64,000 nt of DNA from VXYL01 sp965200375. GTDB taxonomy: Bacteria > Pseudomonadota > Gammaproteobacteria > Pseudomonadales > Azotimanducaceae. Positions 1 to 8,479 of the stretch are shown here, one piece after another (the stretch's first letter is position 1; the number at the start of each line of letters is the position of its first letter). The position numbers were made by a program, and so were the translations under genes. The notes under the pieces are model-generated. The model saw only the letters and a program-made list of their open reading frames with translations, did no database searches and was not told where the DNA came from. The stretch is from assembly GCA_965200375.1 (NCBI GenBank), contig OZ241353.1, positions 2,108,001 through 2,172,000 of the forward strand, in the 5' to 3' direction.

Positions 1-287
1 GAGCGGCGCTGTCGCCGTCCTGGGCCGCCAGTTCGGTGAGTTCTGCGAGATCGGCCAGCGTGGCGGATGCCTTGCCGAGGCCGTGGACCACCGCTTCGAG
101 GCCGGCCTGCTCCCGGGCGAGAGCTTGCGCCCGCGCGGGCTGCTCCCAAAGTTCCGGCAGCGCCAGTTCGCGCTCGACCTCTTCCAAGCGGTCCTTCTTG
201 GCACCGTAGTCAAAGGTACCCCCGAAGCGCCTCGGCGCGAAGGCCCAGGGACTTGAGGGAGTCGCGGATGGAAGTGAGTTCGGCCAC
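1..287 (-). CDS. prfB: Peptide chain release factor 2 (RF2), 5' part
   Basis: RF2 recognises UGA and UAA stop codons on the ribosome. Only the N-terminal part is present; the gene runs off the left edge. I start it at a GTG (287-285), which gives exactly 25 codons before an in-frame UGA, the same arrangement as in E. coli. The first frame ends in ALRGYL followed by TGA; after a +1 shift it continues DYGAKKDRLEEVERELALP, the typical helical domain 1 of RF2. A CGGAA sequence lies upstream of the GTG. The internal stop is therefore the autoregulatory frameshift of this family and not damage. Identification is secure from the recoding site and flanking residues; the GGQ and SPF motifs lie outside the window. 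Confidence 0.93.
208..224 (-). promoter_or_regulatory. prfB: prfB programmed +1 frameshift site
   Basis: On the minus strand the sequence CGG-GGG-TAC-CTT-TGA-C places a G-run (an internal Shine-Dalgarno mimic) just before the slippery CTT and the TGA stop, followed by C. This matches the classic RF2 recoding signal, in which low RF2 lets the ribosome slip +1 at CTT and read GAC. It provides negative feedback on RF2 level. Confidence 0.9.
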
Positions 288-341
288 TTGAGTTCCGGGC
301 TCTGGGAGCTGGCGGCCCCGGTTCGCGTCGCGGAGACGGAG

Positions 342-347
342 AGTCTA
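342..347 (-). promoter_or_regulatory. Possible -10 box for prfB
   Basis: TAGACT on the minus strand, about 55 bases before the GTG start of prfB. The same hexamer precedes thrH. No clear -35 box is visible. Confidence 0.3.
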
Positions 348-369
348 ACGGATGCCGGTGCGCCGCGGT

Positions 370-375
370 TACACT
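370..375 (+). promoter_or_regulatory. Possible -10 box for the outer-membrane protein gene
   Basis: TACACT on the plus strand, about 30 bases before the ATG at 407, in the divergent gap between prfB and the barrel gene. No convincing -35 box. Confidence 0.35.
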
Positions 376-406
376 GTGCCTCAACTTCAGAACCGTTTGG
401 CTGAGC

Positions 407-1348
407 ATGGCCGTACGCTGCCGAACCCGCCGGGCCGCACCGCAACGCGCTACGGGCGCGCCGACGACGGCCCGCGCCGCGCTTGGCGCAGCCTGCCTCG
501 CCGTTGGCCTGCCGGCTGCGGCGCAGGCCTACTGGGGCGTGGAGGCCGGCCTGGCGCTGCCGGTGGCGCTCGAATCCACCCGCACCAACACCGGCGTCCC
601 CACCAACTGCGACCAGTGGCTGGCGACCAACACCTTGCCGGACGGCACGGTGGTGCCGCTGCCGGCGGCCGAGTGCCAGCCACGCGCCCTGCCTGGCGCG
701 CCGGTGGCCTTCGATCTTGCCAGCGGCGGCTTGGTCGCCGTGGCAGCGGGGCTGCGCCGGGACCGTCTGCGCCTCGAAGCCGAGTACTTCTATCGCCGCC
801 AAGGCGGCGAGCGCCGCCCGCTGCTGGTGCCCAACGACCCCAAGCAGCAGGAGTTCGTCGAGCGCAGCGAAGCGGTGGACGACGTCGCCGCGCACAACGT
901 GTTCGCCAATGCCTACTACGACTTCGGCAGCATCGGGCGGAGCAGGCTGGCGCCGTATGTCGGCGTTGGCATCGGCGCCATGCGGATGAACGCGGACTAC
1001 CAGGCCACCTCCATTCGCGGCAGCCGCGAGGCGCTGTTGGCGCTGGGCCGCAATCCCGACGCCGCCGGCAAGCGCTCCCTCGCCGACGCCGCGCTGACCG
1101 ACGTCTTGGTTGGCTACCAGCTGGTGGCTGGCGTGGACTACCCGCTCGACGAACGGCGGACGCTCACCGTCAAGGTTCGCTACGGCGGCGCCTTCGGCGA
1201 GTTCGAACACGGCGACCACGCCTGGCAGCCGCTGCGGGGCCACGAATCCACGGTTGCGCCCGGCGGGATGCCCATCCGCTACGCCATCGCCATGGACGAC
1301 GTGCGGTTCTGGGCGGTTGCCGTGGGGATGAAGTTCGGGCGTCCCTAG
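407..1348 (+). CDS. Outer-membrane beta-barrel protein (opacity/OmpA-barrel-like)
   Basis: 313 aa. Residues about 22-40 form a hydrophobic signal peptide ending AAAQA before YWGVEAGLALP. The mature part alternates polar and nonpolar residues in strand-sized segments (LRLEAEYFYRR, LAPYVGVGIGAMRMN, VLVGYQLVAGVDYPL, TLTVKVRYGGAF) and ends FWAVAVGMKF, a typical barrel C-terminus with a near-terminal phenylalanine. The first ATG gives a long basic N-terminus; the true start may be slightly downstream. The family is recognised by architecture rather than by a specific homolog, so function beyond an outer-membrane location is unknown. It is divergent from prfB. Confidence 0.6.
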   Translation: MAVRCRTRRAAPQRATGAPTTARAALGAACLAVGLPAAAQAYWGVEAGLALPVALESTRTNTGVPTNCDQWLATNTLPDGTVVPLPAAECQPRALPGAPVAFDLASGGLVAVAAGLRRDRLRLEAEYFYRRQGGERRPLLVPNDPKQQEFVERSEAVDDVAAHNVFANAYYDFGSIGRSRLAPYVGVGIGAMRMNADYQATSIRGSREALLALGRNPDAAGKRSLADAALTDVLVGYQLVAGVDYPLDERRTLTVKVRYGGAFGEFEHGDHAWQPLRGHESTVAPGGMPIRYAIAMDDVRFWAVAVGMKFGRP

Positions 1349-1378
1349 GTTCCGCATCCTGCCGGCGGGATCCCTGCC

Positions 1379-1747
1379 TTGAGCGAGGAGCGAGCGGCAG
1401 CGGCTTTCGCAGCAGACCTGCGCCGCCGCATTCCGACGTTGGCCCTGGCGGCGGCGCTTGGCGGCTGCGGCGGCGAGCCGGCGGCGCCGGCGCATCCCGG
1501 CAAGGCCGTCTATCTGCGCTACTGCTTCTCCTGCCACCAGGCCGGAATTGCCGGCGCGCCCAGACTCGGCGAGCCCGATGAATGGGCGGAGCGCGCCGCC
1601 CAGGGCGCCAGCGCCATGCTGGCCAACGTCAAGGCGGGAATGGCGCCGGGCATGCCGCCCCGGGGCGCCTGCGCAAGCTGCGACGACGAGACGCTGGCGG
1701 CAGCGGTGGACTACATGGTGAGCGAGCTCCGGCGGGACCGGCGGTGA
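1379..1747 (+). CDS. Small cytochrome c (c5-like), probable lipoprotein
   Basis: 122 aa from a TTG start. A short basic stretch (RRRIP) and LALAAALGGC look like a lipoprotein signal with the lipobox cysteine near residue 30. The haem motif is CFSCH, near residue 49, and a distal methionine is offered by GMAPGMPPRG. A second CASC pair before the last helix resembles the disulfide of cytochrome c5 proteins. It is probably an envelope electron carrier; the partner oxidase or dehydrogenase is not nearby. Its TGA overlaps the GTG of the next gene, so the two are likely co-translated. The start codon is uncertain. Confidence 0.65.
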   Translation: MSEERAAAAFAADLRRRIPTLALAAALGGCGGEPAAPAHPGKAVYLRYCFSCHQAGIAGAPRLGEPDEWAERAAQGASAMLANVKAGMAPGMPPRGACASCDDETLAAAVDYMVSELRRDRR

Positions 1748-3015
1748 CCGCCAGCATCTCCCCGGGAACTTCGTCGGCACCAGTCGCCGGCGCGGGTTCC
1801 CGTACCGACGCGGCGGCGCAAGGCCGCCTGCGCGTGCTGCACGTGGTGGCGAGCACGGCCACGGCCTGGGGCGGTCCCGCCAGCGCTCTGCGATCCCTGG
1901 CGCCGGCGCTGGCGGAACACGGCGTGGACTGCGTCGTCGCCACTACCCGCCTACGGCAGGACGGCGCACCGGCGCCGGCGATCGACGGGGCCGAAACGCG
2001 CCCCTTTCCGCTGGGCTGGGCATCGCGTTTCTGGACGGCGCACTCGCCGGCGCTGCGCGTCTTTCTGGATGCCGAACTGGGCGCCGGGCGTTTCGATCTG
2101 GTCCATGTCCACGAGCTCTGGCACTACGCCCACTACGCGGCCGGACACGTCGCGCTGCGACATCGCGTGCCCTGGGCGCTGAGCCTGCGGGGCGCGCTGA
2201 ACGAGTGGCAGCTGCGGCGGAACTGGAAGAAGCGCCTCTACCTGTCGCTGGTCCAGCGTTCCCTGATCGAGTCCGCCGCCGCCATCCACGCCCTCACGGC
2301 CAGCGAAGCCGAGGCGTTGCGGGCGCTGGGCTACGTTGCGCCGGTGCTGGTGGCGCCGAACGGCGTCCACCTGCCGGCGGCTGGCGCCGGCGCGGACGCT
2401 TCGAAACGGGAGTTCCTGGCCCGGCACCCCCGGCTGCAAGGGAAACAGGTGGTGCTCTACCTCGGGCGGCTGCACCCCATGAAGGGCGTTGACGTGCTCC
2501 TCGACGCTCTGGCCGGTCTGGCGAACCGATTTCCCAACGCCGCGCTGCTGATCGTAGGACCGGACGAGAGCGGCACCCGACGCCGCATGGCCGAAGCGGC
2601 ACACCGGGCGGGGCTGACGGACCGCACCGTCTTCACCGGCGCACTGGAAGGCGCGGCCAAGGCCGCGGCCTTCGCCGTGGCGGACATGTTCGTTCTGCCC
2701 TCCCACACCGAGGGATTCAGCAACGCCACGCTGGAAGCCATGGCCGCTGGTCTGCCGGTGGTGGTGTCGCGGCAGTGCCACTTCCCGGAGGTCGCCACCG
2801 CTGGCGCCGGCTTCGTGGTGCCCGCCGAGGCGCCGCCGCTGGCAGACGCCGTGGGCGCCCTTCTGGAGGACGAGGCACGGCGGCGGCACATGGGCCGGAA
2901 GGGGCGCGAGCTGGTCGCCGAGCGCTACTCCTGGGGCCAAGTGGCCGCCGCCATGAGCGACTGGTATCGGAACCTCGCGAAGGGGCCGGGCAGCCTGCCA
3001 GCGACAGCCCGCTAA
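1744..3015 (+). CDS. Glycosyltransferase family 4 (GT-B fold)
   Basis: 423 aa. The GTG start overlaps the stop of the cytochrome gene; the reading frame is open further upstream but that would overlap the whole cytochrome gene. The N-terminal Rossmann domain shows LRVLHVVASTATAWGGPASA (acceptor side). The C-terminal domain has VVLYLGRLHPMKGVDVLLDA and the donor-binding E-x7-E motif in HTEGFSNATLEAMAAGLP. These are the marks of retaining GT4 enzymes that extend surface or capsule glycans. Donor and acceptor cannot be predicted, and no polysaccharide cluster surrounds it. The gene is convergent with the thioredoxin-like gene, 10 bases apart. Confidence 0.8.
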   Translation: MTASISPGTSSAPVAGAGSRTDAAAQGRLRVLHVVASTATAWGGPASALRSLAPALAEHGVDCVVATTRLRQDGAPAPAIDGAETRPFPLGWASRFWTAHSPALRVFLDAELGAGRFDLVHVHELWHYAHYAAGHVALRHRVPWALSLRGALNEWQLRRNWKKRLYLSLVQRSLIESAAAIHALTASEAEALRALGYVAPVLVAPNGVHLPAAGAGADASKREFLARHPRLQGKQVVLYLGRLHPMKGVDVLLDALAGLANRFPNAALLIVGPDESGTRRRMAEAAHRAGLTDRTVFTGALEGAAKAAAFAVADMFVLPSHTEGFSNATLEAMAAGLPVVVSRQCHFPEVATAGAGFVVPAEAPPLADAVGALLEDEARRRHMGRKGRELVAERYSWGQVAAAMSDWYRNLAKGPGSLPATAR

Positions 3016-3025
3016 GCGCGCCGCT

Positions 3026-3358
3026 TCAGATAAGGTCCAGCCCCGGGTCCGCCCGCAGCATCTCCTGTGCCTCCCTCGGTCCGTCGGCTTGCCGGCCGAA
3101 CACCTCCTTGGCGAACTTCAGGTAGATGGTGTAGACGGTGGTCCGGCCGTCCTGCTCGACCAGGAAGAACGGCGCCGCCGCCACGCCGTGCCGCGCCGCC
3201 AGCCGCATGCCCCGCGACTCGGGGTTCCGCTCGTCGGCGACCGCCACTTCGTCGATGCGCGCTAGCTGGCCGGCCGCTTCGAGCCGCGCTTGCACGTCCG
3301 CGCACTTGGCGCATGGCTGGCCGCTGGCGAGGATCTTCTTGACGAAGGTGATGCGCAC
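3026..3358 (-). CDS. Thioredoxin/glutaredoxin-like protein
   Basis: 110 aa. The N-terminal strand RITFVKKIL is followed by a CAKC redox pair at about residues 15-18, and a cis-proline region is suggested by GVAAAPFFLV. The protein is short for a thioredoxin and close to the glutaredoxin size. I chose the GTG at 3358 because it lies 26 bases after the cysH stop and removes a long unrelated extension. The position behind cysH suggests a role in recycling the APS reductase catalytic cysteine, but this is inference from context. Confidence 0.6.
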   Translation of the reverse strand: MRITFVKKILASGQPCAKCADVQARLEAAGQLARIDEVAVADERNPESRGMRLAARHGVAAAPFFLVEQDGRTTVYTIYLKFAKEVFGRQADGPREAQEMLRADPGLDLI

Positions 3359-3384
3359 TGCGCCGGCCAAGCCGGACCGACAGA

Positions 3385-4188
3385 CTAGCCGGCGACCATG
3401 CGGATCGGCTGCACGTTCTGTCCGTGCAGGCCGCACTCCTTGTCCGCCGCCTGCTCCCACCACCATCGGCCCTCCCGTTCGTGCTGGTGGGGCCCCACGG
3501 CGCGCGTGCAGGGCTCGCAGCCGATGGAGCGGAACCCCTGGTCGTGCAGCGGGTTGTAGGGCACTTGGTGCCGCCGGATGTAGGCCCACACGTCCGCGCT
3601 CCGCCAGGCCGCCAAGGGATTGAACTTGCGTACGGGATGTTCCGCAGTGGAGAAGGTGAGGTCCGGCTGGCGGATCGGCAACGCGGAGCGGGTGACGCTC
3701 TGATCGGCCCTCTGGCCCGTTATCCATGCGTCCAGCGTTCGCAGCTTCCTGCGCAGCGGCTGGATCTTGCGGATGGCGCAGCACTCGCCGTGGCCGTCGG
3801 CGTAGAAGCTGAAGAGGCCCTTGGCCCGTACCAGCTCCGCCACTTCGTCCGCGTCCGGCAGCAGGAGTTCCAGATCCACCGGGTACCGCTCGCGCACCGT
3901 CTCCAGAAAGCGATACGTCTGCGCGTGCAGCCGCCCGGTGTCCAGGCTGAACACCGGCACCGGCTGGTCGCCGCGCACCCGGACGGCAAGGTCGATCAGC
4001 ACCACGTCCTCGGCGCCGCTGAAGGAGACGGCCGCGCGCTCGCTGTGGGCGAACGCCTCGGCGATCGCATCCTCCGCCTGGCGCTCCAGCGCGGCTGGAT
4101 CCGCTGGCGGCTCGGCGGCGGCAGCCGCCGGCGTCGCCGGCAAGGGCGGCCGGCGCCGGGCTGGCGCGGCAGGGGACGATGCGGCCAT
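3385..4188 (-). CDS. cysH: Assimilatory APS reductase (CysH family)
   Basis: About 267 aa from the ATG at 4188; a longer reading from 4263 adds an unlikely basic tail. It reduces adenylylsulfate (APS) to sulfite and AMP. The PP-loop-like region is VSFSGAEDVVLIDL. The CC pair in GECCAIRK and the CEPC pair in IGCEPCTRAVG are the four [4Fe-4S] ligands that distinguish APS reductases from PAPS reductases. ECGLH near the C-terminus carries the catalytic cysteine. The N-terminal 50 residues are Ala/Pro-rich and probably unstructured. The sulfate-activating genes cysD and cysNC lie about 50 kb away. Confidence 0.88.
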   Translation of the reverse strand: MAASSPAAPARRRPPLPATPAAAAAEPPADPAALERQAEDAIAEAFAHSERAAVSFSGAEDVVLIDLAVRVRGDQPVPVFSLDTGRLHAQTYRFLETVRERYPVDLELLLPDADEVAELVRAKGLFSFYADGHGECCAIRKIQPLRRKLRTLDAWITGQRADQSVTRSALPIRQPDLTFSTAEHPVRKFNPLAAWRSADVWAYIRRHQVPYNPLHDQGFRSIGCEPCTRAVGPHQHEREGRWWWEQAADKECGLHGQNVQPIRMVAG

Positions 4189-4330
4189 GTCGCGGCCCGC
4201 TGGCGGCGGAAGGGAGCGCAGCCTAGCAACCCGTCCGCCGCGGCCAAAGCAGCTTCTCGGCATATGTTCATAGCGCCGCGGGCGATGCCGTCGTGAGGCG
4301 GCACAAGCTCGAGCGGCGCCGCCGCAAAGG

Positions 4331-4336
4331 TAGACT
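4331..4336 (+). promoter_or_regulatory. Possible -10 box for thrH-prpBCD
   Basis: TAGACT, about 30 bases before the TTG start of thrH, in the divergent gap with cysH. Confidence 0.35.
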
Positions 4337-4367
4337 ACGCGCTTCGCCAGGTTGCCTGGGGCAGCGC

Positions 4368-4982
4368 TTGAACGTTCTGTGTCTTGATCTCGAAGGGGTG
4401 CTGGTGCCGGAAGTGTGGCCGGCCGTGGCCGAGCGCACCGGCATCGCCGCCTTGACCAAGACCACCCGCGACATTCCCGTCTACGACGACCTGATGCGGA
4501 TGCGCCTGGCCGAGATCGAGCGCCACGATTTGACGCTGAGCGCGATTCAGGCGGTGATCGGGGAGCTGGCGCCGCTGCCGGGGGCCGCGGACTTCCTGCA
4601 CTGGGCGCGGCAGCGCTTCCAGGTGGCGATGCTCTCGGACACGTTCTACGACTTCGCCATGCCGCTCATGGCGAAGCTGGGGCACCCGCTGCTGCTGTGC
4701 CATCGGCTGACGGTGGAGCAGGACCGCATCACGGGCTACCAGCTGCGCCAGAAGGACCCCAAGCGCCAAGCGGTGCGCGCGTTCCACGCGATGAACTACC
4801 AGGTGGTTGCCGCCGGCGACTCGTTCAACGACGTCGGCATGCTCGACGAGGCCGACGTGGGCCTGTTCTTCAACGCCCCGCCCGGGGTGCTGGCGGAGTA
4901 CCCGGCGTTCGAGCCGGTGCAGGGCTACGCGGAGCTCGCCGCCGCCCTGGACGAGCTGCACGGCGAGCAGGTGCCGGCATGA
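4368..4982 (+). CDS. thrH: Phosphoserine phosphatase / homoserine phosphotransferase ThrH
   Basis: 204 aa. It is a HAD-superfamily enzyme that in Pseudomonas removes phosphate from phosphoserine and can transfer it to homoserine. Residues 1-10 read NVLCLDLEGVLVPE, with the nucleophile aspartate in CLDLEG; later HAD motifs are MLSDTFYDF, QLRQKDPKRQ (lysine) and AAGDSFNDVGML (acidic motif IV). I chose the TTG at 4368 because ThrH proteins begin directly at this strand; an ATG at 4293 would add 25 basic residues. The stop overlaps the prpB ATG (ATGA), so expression is coupled to propionate catabolism. Confidence 0.87.
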   Translation: MNVLCLDLEGVLVPEVWPAVAERTGIAALTKTTRDIPVYDDLMRMRLAEIERHDLTLSAIQAVIGELAPLPGAADFLHWARQRFQVAMLSDTFYDFAMPLMAKLGHPLLLCHRLTVEQDRITGYQLRQKDPKRQAVRAFHAMNYQVVAAGDSFNDVGMLDEADVGLFFNAPPGVLAEYPAFEPVQGYAELAAALDELHGEQVPA

Positions 4983-5878
4983 GCTCCCCCGGCGAGCGGT
5001 TCCGGGAGGCGCTGGCGGCGGAGCGCCCGTTGCAGATAGTCGGCGCCATCAACGCGTACGCGGCCTTGATGGCCGAGCGCGTCGGCTACCAGGCCATCTA
5101 TCTCAGCGGCGGCGGCGTCGCCAACGCCTCCTACGGGCTGCCGGACCTCGGCATGACGTCCCTCAACGACGTGCTCGAAGACGTCCGCCGCGTCACGGCC
5201 GCCACGCCGCTGCCGCTGCTGGTGGACGTGGACACCGGCTGGGGCAGCGCTCTGAACATCGCCCGCACCGTGCGCGAGATGGGACGCGCCGGGGCCGCCG
5301 CGGTCCACATCGAGGACCAGGTTGCCGCCAAGCGCTGCGGCCATCGGCCCAACAAGGCCATCGTGGCCGCCAGCGAGATGTGCGACCGCATCAAGGCGGC
5401 CGTGGACGCCAAGCCGGACCCCGCCTTCGTGGTGATGGCGCGCACGGATGCCCTGGCGGTATCCGGCCTCGATGCCGTGATCGAACGGGCGGCGGCCTTC
5501 GAGGCTGCCGGGGCGGACGCGATCTTCGCCGAAGCGATGACCGAGCTCGGCATGTACCAGCACATCGTGGCGGCGGTGGACGTGCCGGTGCTGGCCAACC
5601 TCACCGAGTTCGGGAAGACGCCGCTCTACACCCTCGCCGACTTGCGCAGCGCGGGTGTTAGTATGGCGCTCTACCCGCTGTCCGCGTTCCGGGCCATGAA
5701 CCAGGCGGCGCTGGACGTGTACCGGGCGATTCGGGGCGAAGGCACCCAGCGCAGCGTGGTCGGCGCCATGCAGACCCGCGACGAACTCTACGAGTTCCTG
5801 GGCTATCGCAGCTACGAAGAACAGCTGGACCGGCTCTTCGCCCGGCCCGGCGCCGAACCGGCCGAGGGGGCCGACTAG
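4979..5878 (+). CDS. prpB: 2-methylisocitrate lyase
   Basis: 299 aa. It cleaves 2-methylisocitrate to pyruvate and succinate, the last step of the methylcitrate cycle. It belongs to the isocitrate lyase/PEP mutase family: LLVDVDTGWGSALNIARTV holds the metal-binding DVDTG, HIEDQVAAKRCGH holds the KRCGH active-site loop typical of PrpB, and MARTDAL follows. Length fits the family. The ATG overlaps the thrH stop. prpC begins six bases after its stop, so thrH-prpB-prpC-prpD form one transcript. Confidence 0.92.
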   Translation: MSSPGERFREALAAERPLQIVGAINAYAALMAERVGYQAIYLSGGGVANASYGLPDLGMTSLNDVLEDVRRVTAATPLPLLVDVDTGWGSALNIARTVREMGRAGAAAVHIEDQVAAKRCGHRPNKAIVAASEMCDRIKAAVDAKPDPAFVVMARTDALAVSGLDAVIERAAAFEAAGADAIFAEAMTELGMYQHIVAAVDVPVLANLTEFGKTPLYTLADLRSAGVSMALYPLSAFRAMNQAALDVYRAIRGEGTQRSVVGAMQTRDELYEFLGYRSYEEQLDRLFARPGAEPAEGAD

Positions 5879-5883
5879 CAACC

Positions 5884-7029
5884 ATGGTGGACAAGAAACT
5901 CGGCGGCGCGGGGCTGCGCGGCCAAAGCGCTGGCCAGACGGCGCTGTGTACGGTCGGCAAGACCGGCACCGGGCTTACCTATCGCGGCTACGACATCTCG
6001 GAGCTCGCGGCTGGCGCATCCGGCGTCGCCGCCGGGGCCGCGTTCGAGGAAGTCGCCCACCTCATCTTCCACGGCGAGCTGCCCACCGCGGCGGAACTGG
6101 CCGACTACCGCGCCAGGCTGAAGGGTCTGCGCGGGCTGCCGAGCGCCCTCAAGGAGGTGCTGGAACGCATACCGGCCACCGCGCATCCCATGGACGTGAT
6201 GCGCACTGGCTGCTCGATGCTGGGCAATCTGGAACCCGAGGGCGGCTTCGAGAACCAGCAGCAGGCGGCGGATCGGCTGCTCGCGGCCATGCCTTCCATC
6301 GTCAACTACTGGTACCGCTTCAGCCACGACGGCATTCGCGTGGACGTGGAGACGGACCAGGCCTCCACCGCCGGCCACTTTCTCGCCACGCTCACCGGCC
6401 GCCCGCCGAGCGAGCTGTTCGAGCGGGTGCTGGACGTGTCGCTCATCCTCTACGCGGAGCACGAATTCAACGCCTCCACCTTCACCGCCCGGGTCTGCGC
6501 CTCCACGCTCTCGGACATGCACTCCTGCGTGACCGGCGCCATCGGCTCCCTGCGCGGGCCGCTGCACGGCGGCGCCAACGAAGCCGCGATGGCCCTCATC
6601 GAGCAGTTCGAAACGCCGGCGGCGGCCGCGGAAGCGGTGCGCGGGATGCTGGCCCGCAAGGCAGTGATCATGGGCTTCGGCCACGCCATCTACCGCAAGT
6701 CGGACCCGCGCAACGCCATCATCAAGGGCTGGGCGGAACGGCTGGCGAAGGAAGTGGGCGACCAGCGGCTCTATCCGATCTCCTGCGCCGTGGAAAAGAC
6801 GATGTGGGACGAAAAGGAACTGTTCGCCAACGCGGATTTCTTCCACGCCGCGGCCTACCACTTCATGGGCGTCCCCACCAAGCTGTTCACGCCGATCTTC
6901 GTCTGCGCGCGGGTTGCCGGCTGGACCGCGCACGTGATGGAACAGCGCGCCAACAACCGCATCATCCGCCCCAGCGCGGACTACGTGGGCGAGGAACCCC
7001 GACCGTTCCGCGCAATAGCGGATCGCTAG
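5884..7029 (+). CDS. prpC: 2-methylcitrate synthase
   Basis: 381 aa. It condenses propionyl-CoA with oxaloacetate. Citrate-synthase-fold signatures are present: TYRGYDISELA near residue 37, HPMDVMRTGCSMLG, LRGPLHGGANEAAM (catalytic His) and MGFGHAIYRKSDPRN (second catalytic His). The short length and RGYDI start match 2-methylcitrate synthases rather than the longer hexameric GltA. It lies between prpB and prpD with gaps of a few bases. Confidence 0.92.
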   Translation: MVDKKLGGAGLRGQSAGQTALCTVGKTGTGLTYRGYDISELAAGASGVAAGAAFEEVAHLIFHGELPTAAELADYRARLKGLRGLPSALKEVLERIPATAHPMDVMRTGCSMLGNLEPEGGFENQQQAADRLLAAMPSIVNYWYRFSHDGIRVDVETDQASTAGHFLATLTGRPPSELFERVLDVSLILYAEHEFNASTFTARVCASTLSDMHSCVTGAIGSLRGPLHGGANEAAMALIEQFETPAAAAEAVRGMLARKAVIMGFGHAIYRKSDPRNAIIKGWAERLAKEVGDQRLYPISCAVEKTMWDEKELFANADFFHAAAYHFMGVPTKLFTPIFVCARVAGWTAHVMEQRANNRIIRPSADYVGEEPRPFRAIADR

Positions 7030-7033
7030 GCCG

Positions 7034-8479
7034 TTGAGCGCCAACGTCGAGGCGAACGTCCGGCCGCCGCCGGACGCGGAACTGGTCGCCATTGCGGACT
7101 ACGTGGCGGGCTACGAAGTAGAGAGCGAGGAGGCCCTCGACACCGCCCGCCACTGCCTGATGGACACCCTGGGCTGCGGCTTCCTGGCGCAGCGCTTTCC
7201 GGAGTGCGCCAAGCACCTGGGGCCGCTGGTGCCCGGCACCGTGGTGCCGAACGGCGCGCGCGTGCCCGGCACGCAGTTCGCGCTGGACCCGGTGAAGGCC
7301 GCCTGGGACATCGGCTGCATGATCCGCTGGCTGGACTTCAACGACACCTGGCTGGCCGCGGAGTGGGGCCATCCCTCGGACAACCTCGGCGCCGTCCTGG
7401 CCTGTGCGGATTTCGTGAGCCGCCGCGCCGTGGCCGCCGGCAGGCCCCCGCTGACGATGCGCGACGTGCTGGCGGCGATGGTGAAGGCGCACGAGATCCA
7501 AGGCTGCCTGGCGCTCGAGAACAGCTTCAACCGCGTTGGCCTGGACCATGTGCTGCTGGTGCGGGTGGCCTCCACGGCCCTGGCCACGCACTTGCTCGGC
7601 GGCACTCATGGGCAGATCGTCGATGCCCTCTCCCACGCCTTCGTGGACGGTTCGGCTCTCCGCGCCTACCGCCATGCGCCGAACGCCGGGCCGCGCAAGT
7701 CCTGGGCCGCAGGGGACGCCACCAGCCGCGCCGTGCGCCTGGCGATGCTGGTGCTGCGCGGCGAGATCGGCTGCCCAGGCGCCCTCAGCGCACCCGTCTG
7801 GGGCTTCTACGACGTGGCCTTCGGCGGCGCCAGGTTCGCCTTCCAGCGGCCCTACGGCAGCTACGTGATGGAGAACGTGCTGTTCAAGATCTCGTTCCCG
7901 GCGGAGTTCCACGCCCAGACCGCGGTGGAAGCGGCGGTGAAGCTCCATCCGCAGGTGGCGCCGCGCCTCGACGCCGTCGAGCGCATCGTGCTCACCACCC
8001 ACGAATCCGCCATCCGCATCATCAGCAAGACCGGCAAGCTGGACAATCCCGCCGACCGGGACCACTGCCTGCAATACATGGCGGCCGTGGCCCTCTTGAA
8101 GGGCGATCTGGCCGCGGAGGACTACGAGGACGCCGCCGCCCGCGACCCGCGCATCGACCGGCTGCGCGAGCGCATGGCGGTGGAGGAGGACCGGCGCTAC
8201 AGCCGCGAGTACCACGAGCCGGAGAAACGCAGCATCGCCAACGCCGTGCAGGTGTTCTTCGCCGACGGCAGCAGCACCGACAAGGTCGCCGTGGAGTACC
8301 CGATCGGCCACCGCCGCCGCCGCGCCGAGGGCATCCCGCTGCTGCTCGCCAAGTTCGAGCGCAACCTGGCAACGCGCTTCCCGCCCCCCCAGGCGAAGCG
8401 CATCTTCGGCCTGTGCATGGACGCCGAGGCGCTGGCGGCCACCCCGGTGAACGAGTTCCAGGAGTTGCTGACGATCTGA
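7034..8479 (+). CDS. prpD: 2-methylcitrate dehydratase
   Basis: 481 aa from a TTG start four bases after prpC. It dehydrates 2-methylcitrate to 2-methyl-cis-aconitate. MmgE/PrpD family signatures include the early HCLMDTLGCGFLAQRFPEC, MIRWLDFNDTWLAAEWGHPSDN (conserved D and H around the active site) and SFPAEFHAQTAVEA. Length is as expected for PrpD. No AcnD/PrpF pair or dedicated PrpR regulator is nearby, so the rehydration step presumably uses a housekeeping aconitase. The stop overlaps a 12-bp perfect palindrome (8478-8489). Confidence 0.9.
   Translation: MSANVEANVRPPPDAELVAIADYVAGYEVESEEALDTARHCLMDTLGCGFLAQRFPECAKHLGPLVPGTVVPNGARVPGTQFALDPVKAAWDIGCMIRWLDFNDTWLAAEWGHPSDNLGAVLACADFVSRRAVAAGRPPLTMRDVLAAMVKAHEIQGCLALENSFNRVGLDHVLLVRVASTALATHLLGGTHGQIVDALSHAFVDGSALRAYRHAPNAGPRKSWAAGDATSRAVRLAMLVLRGEIGCPGALSAPVWGFYDVAFGGARFAFQRPYGSYVMENVLFKISFPAEFHAQTAVEAAVKLHPQVAPRLDAVERIVLTTHESAIRIISKTGKLDNPADRDHCLQYMAAVALLKGDLAAEDYEDAAARDPRIDRLRERMAVEEDRRYSREYHEPEKRSIANAVQVFFADGSSTDKVAVEYPIGHRRRRAEGIPLLLAKFERNLATRFPPPQAKRIFGLCMDAEALAATPVNEFQELLTI

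Noticed and set aside
210..212. prfB as a pseudogene because of the in-frame TGA
   Set aside because: The stop is at the conserved RF2 recoding site with the slippery CTT and G-run.
5946..7037. Long alternative frames overlapping prpC and other genes
   Set aside because: They are shadows of GC-rich coding sequence and lack family motifs or sensible composition.
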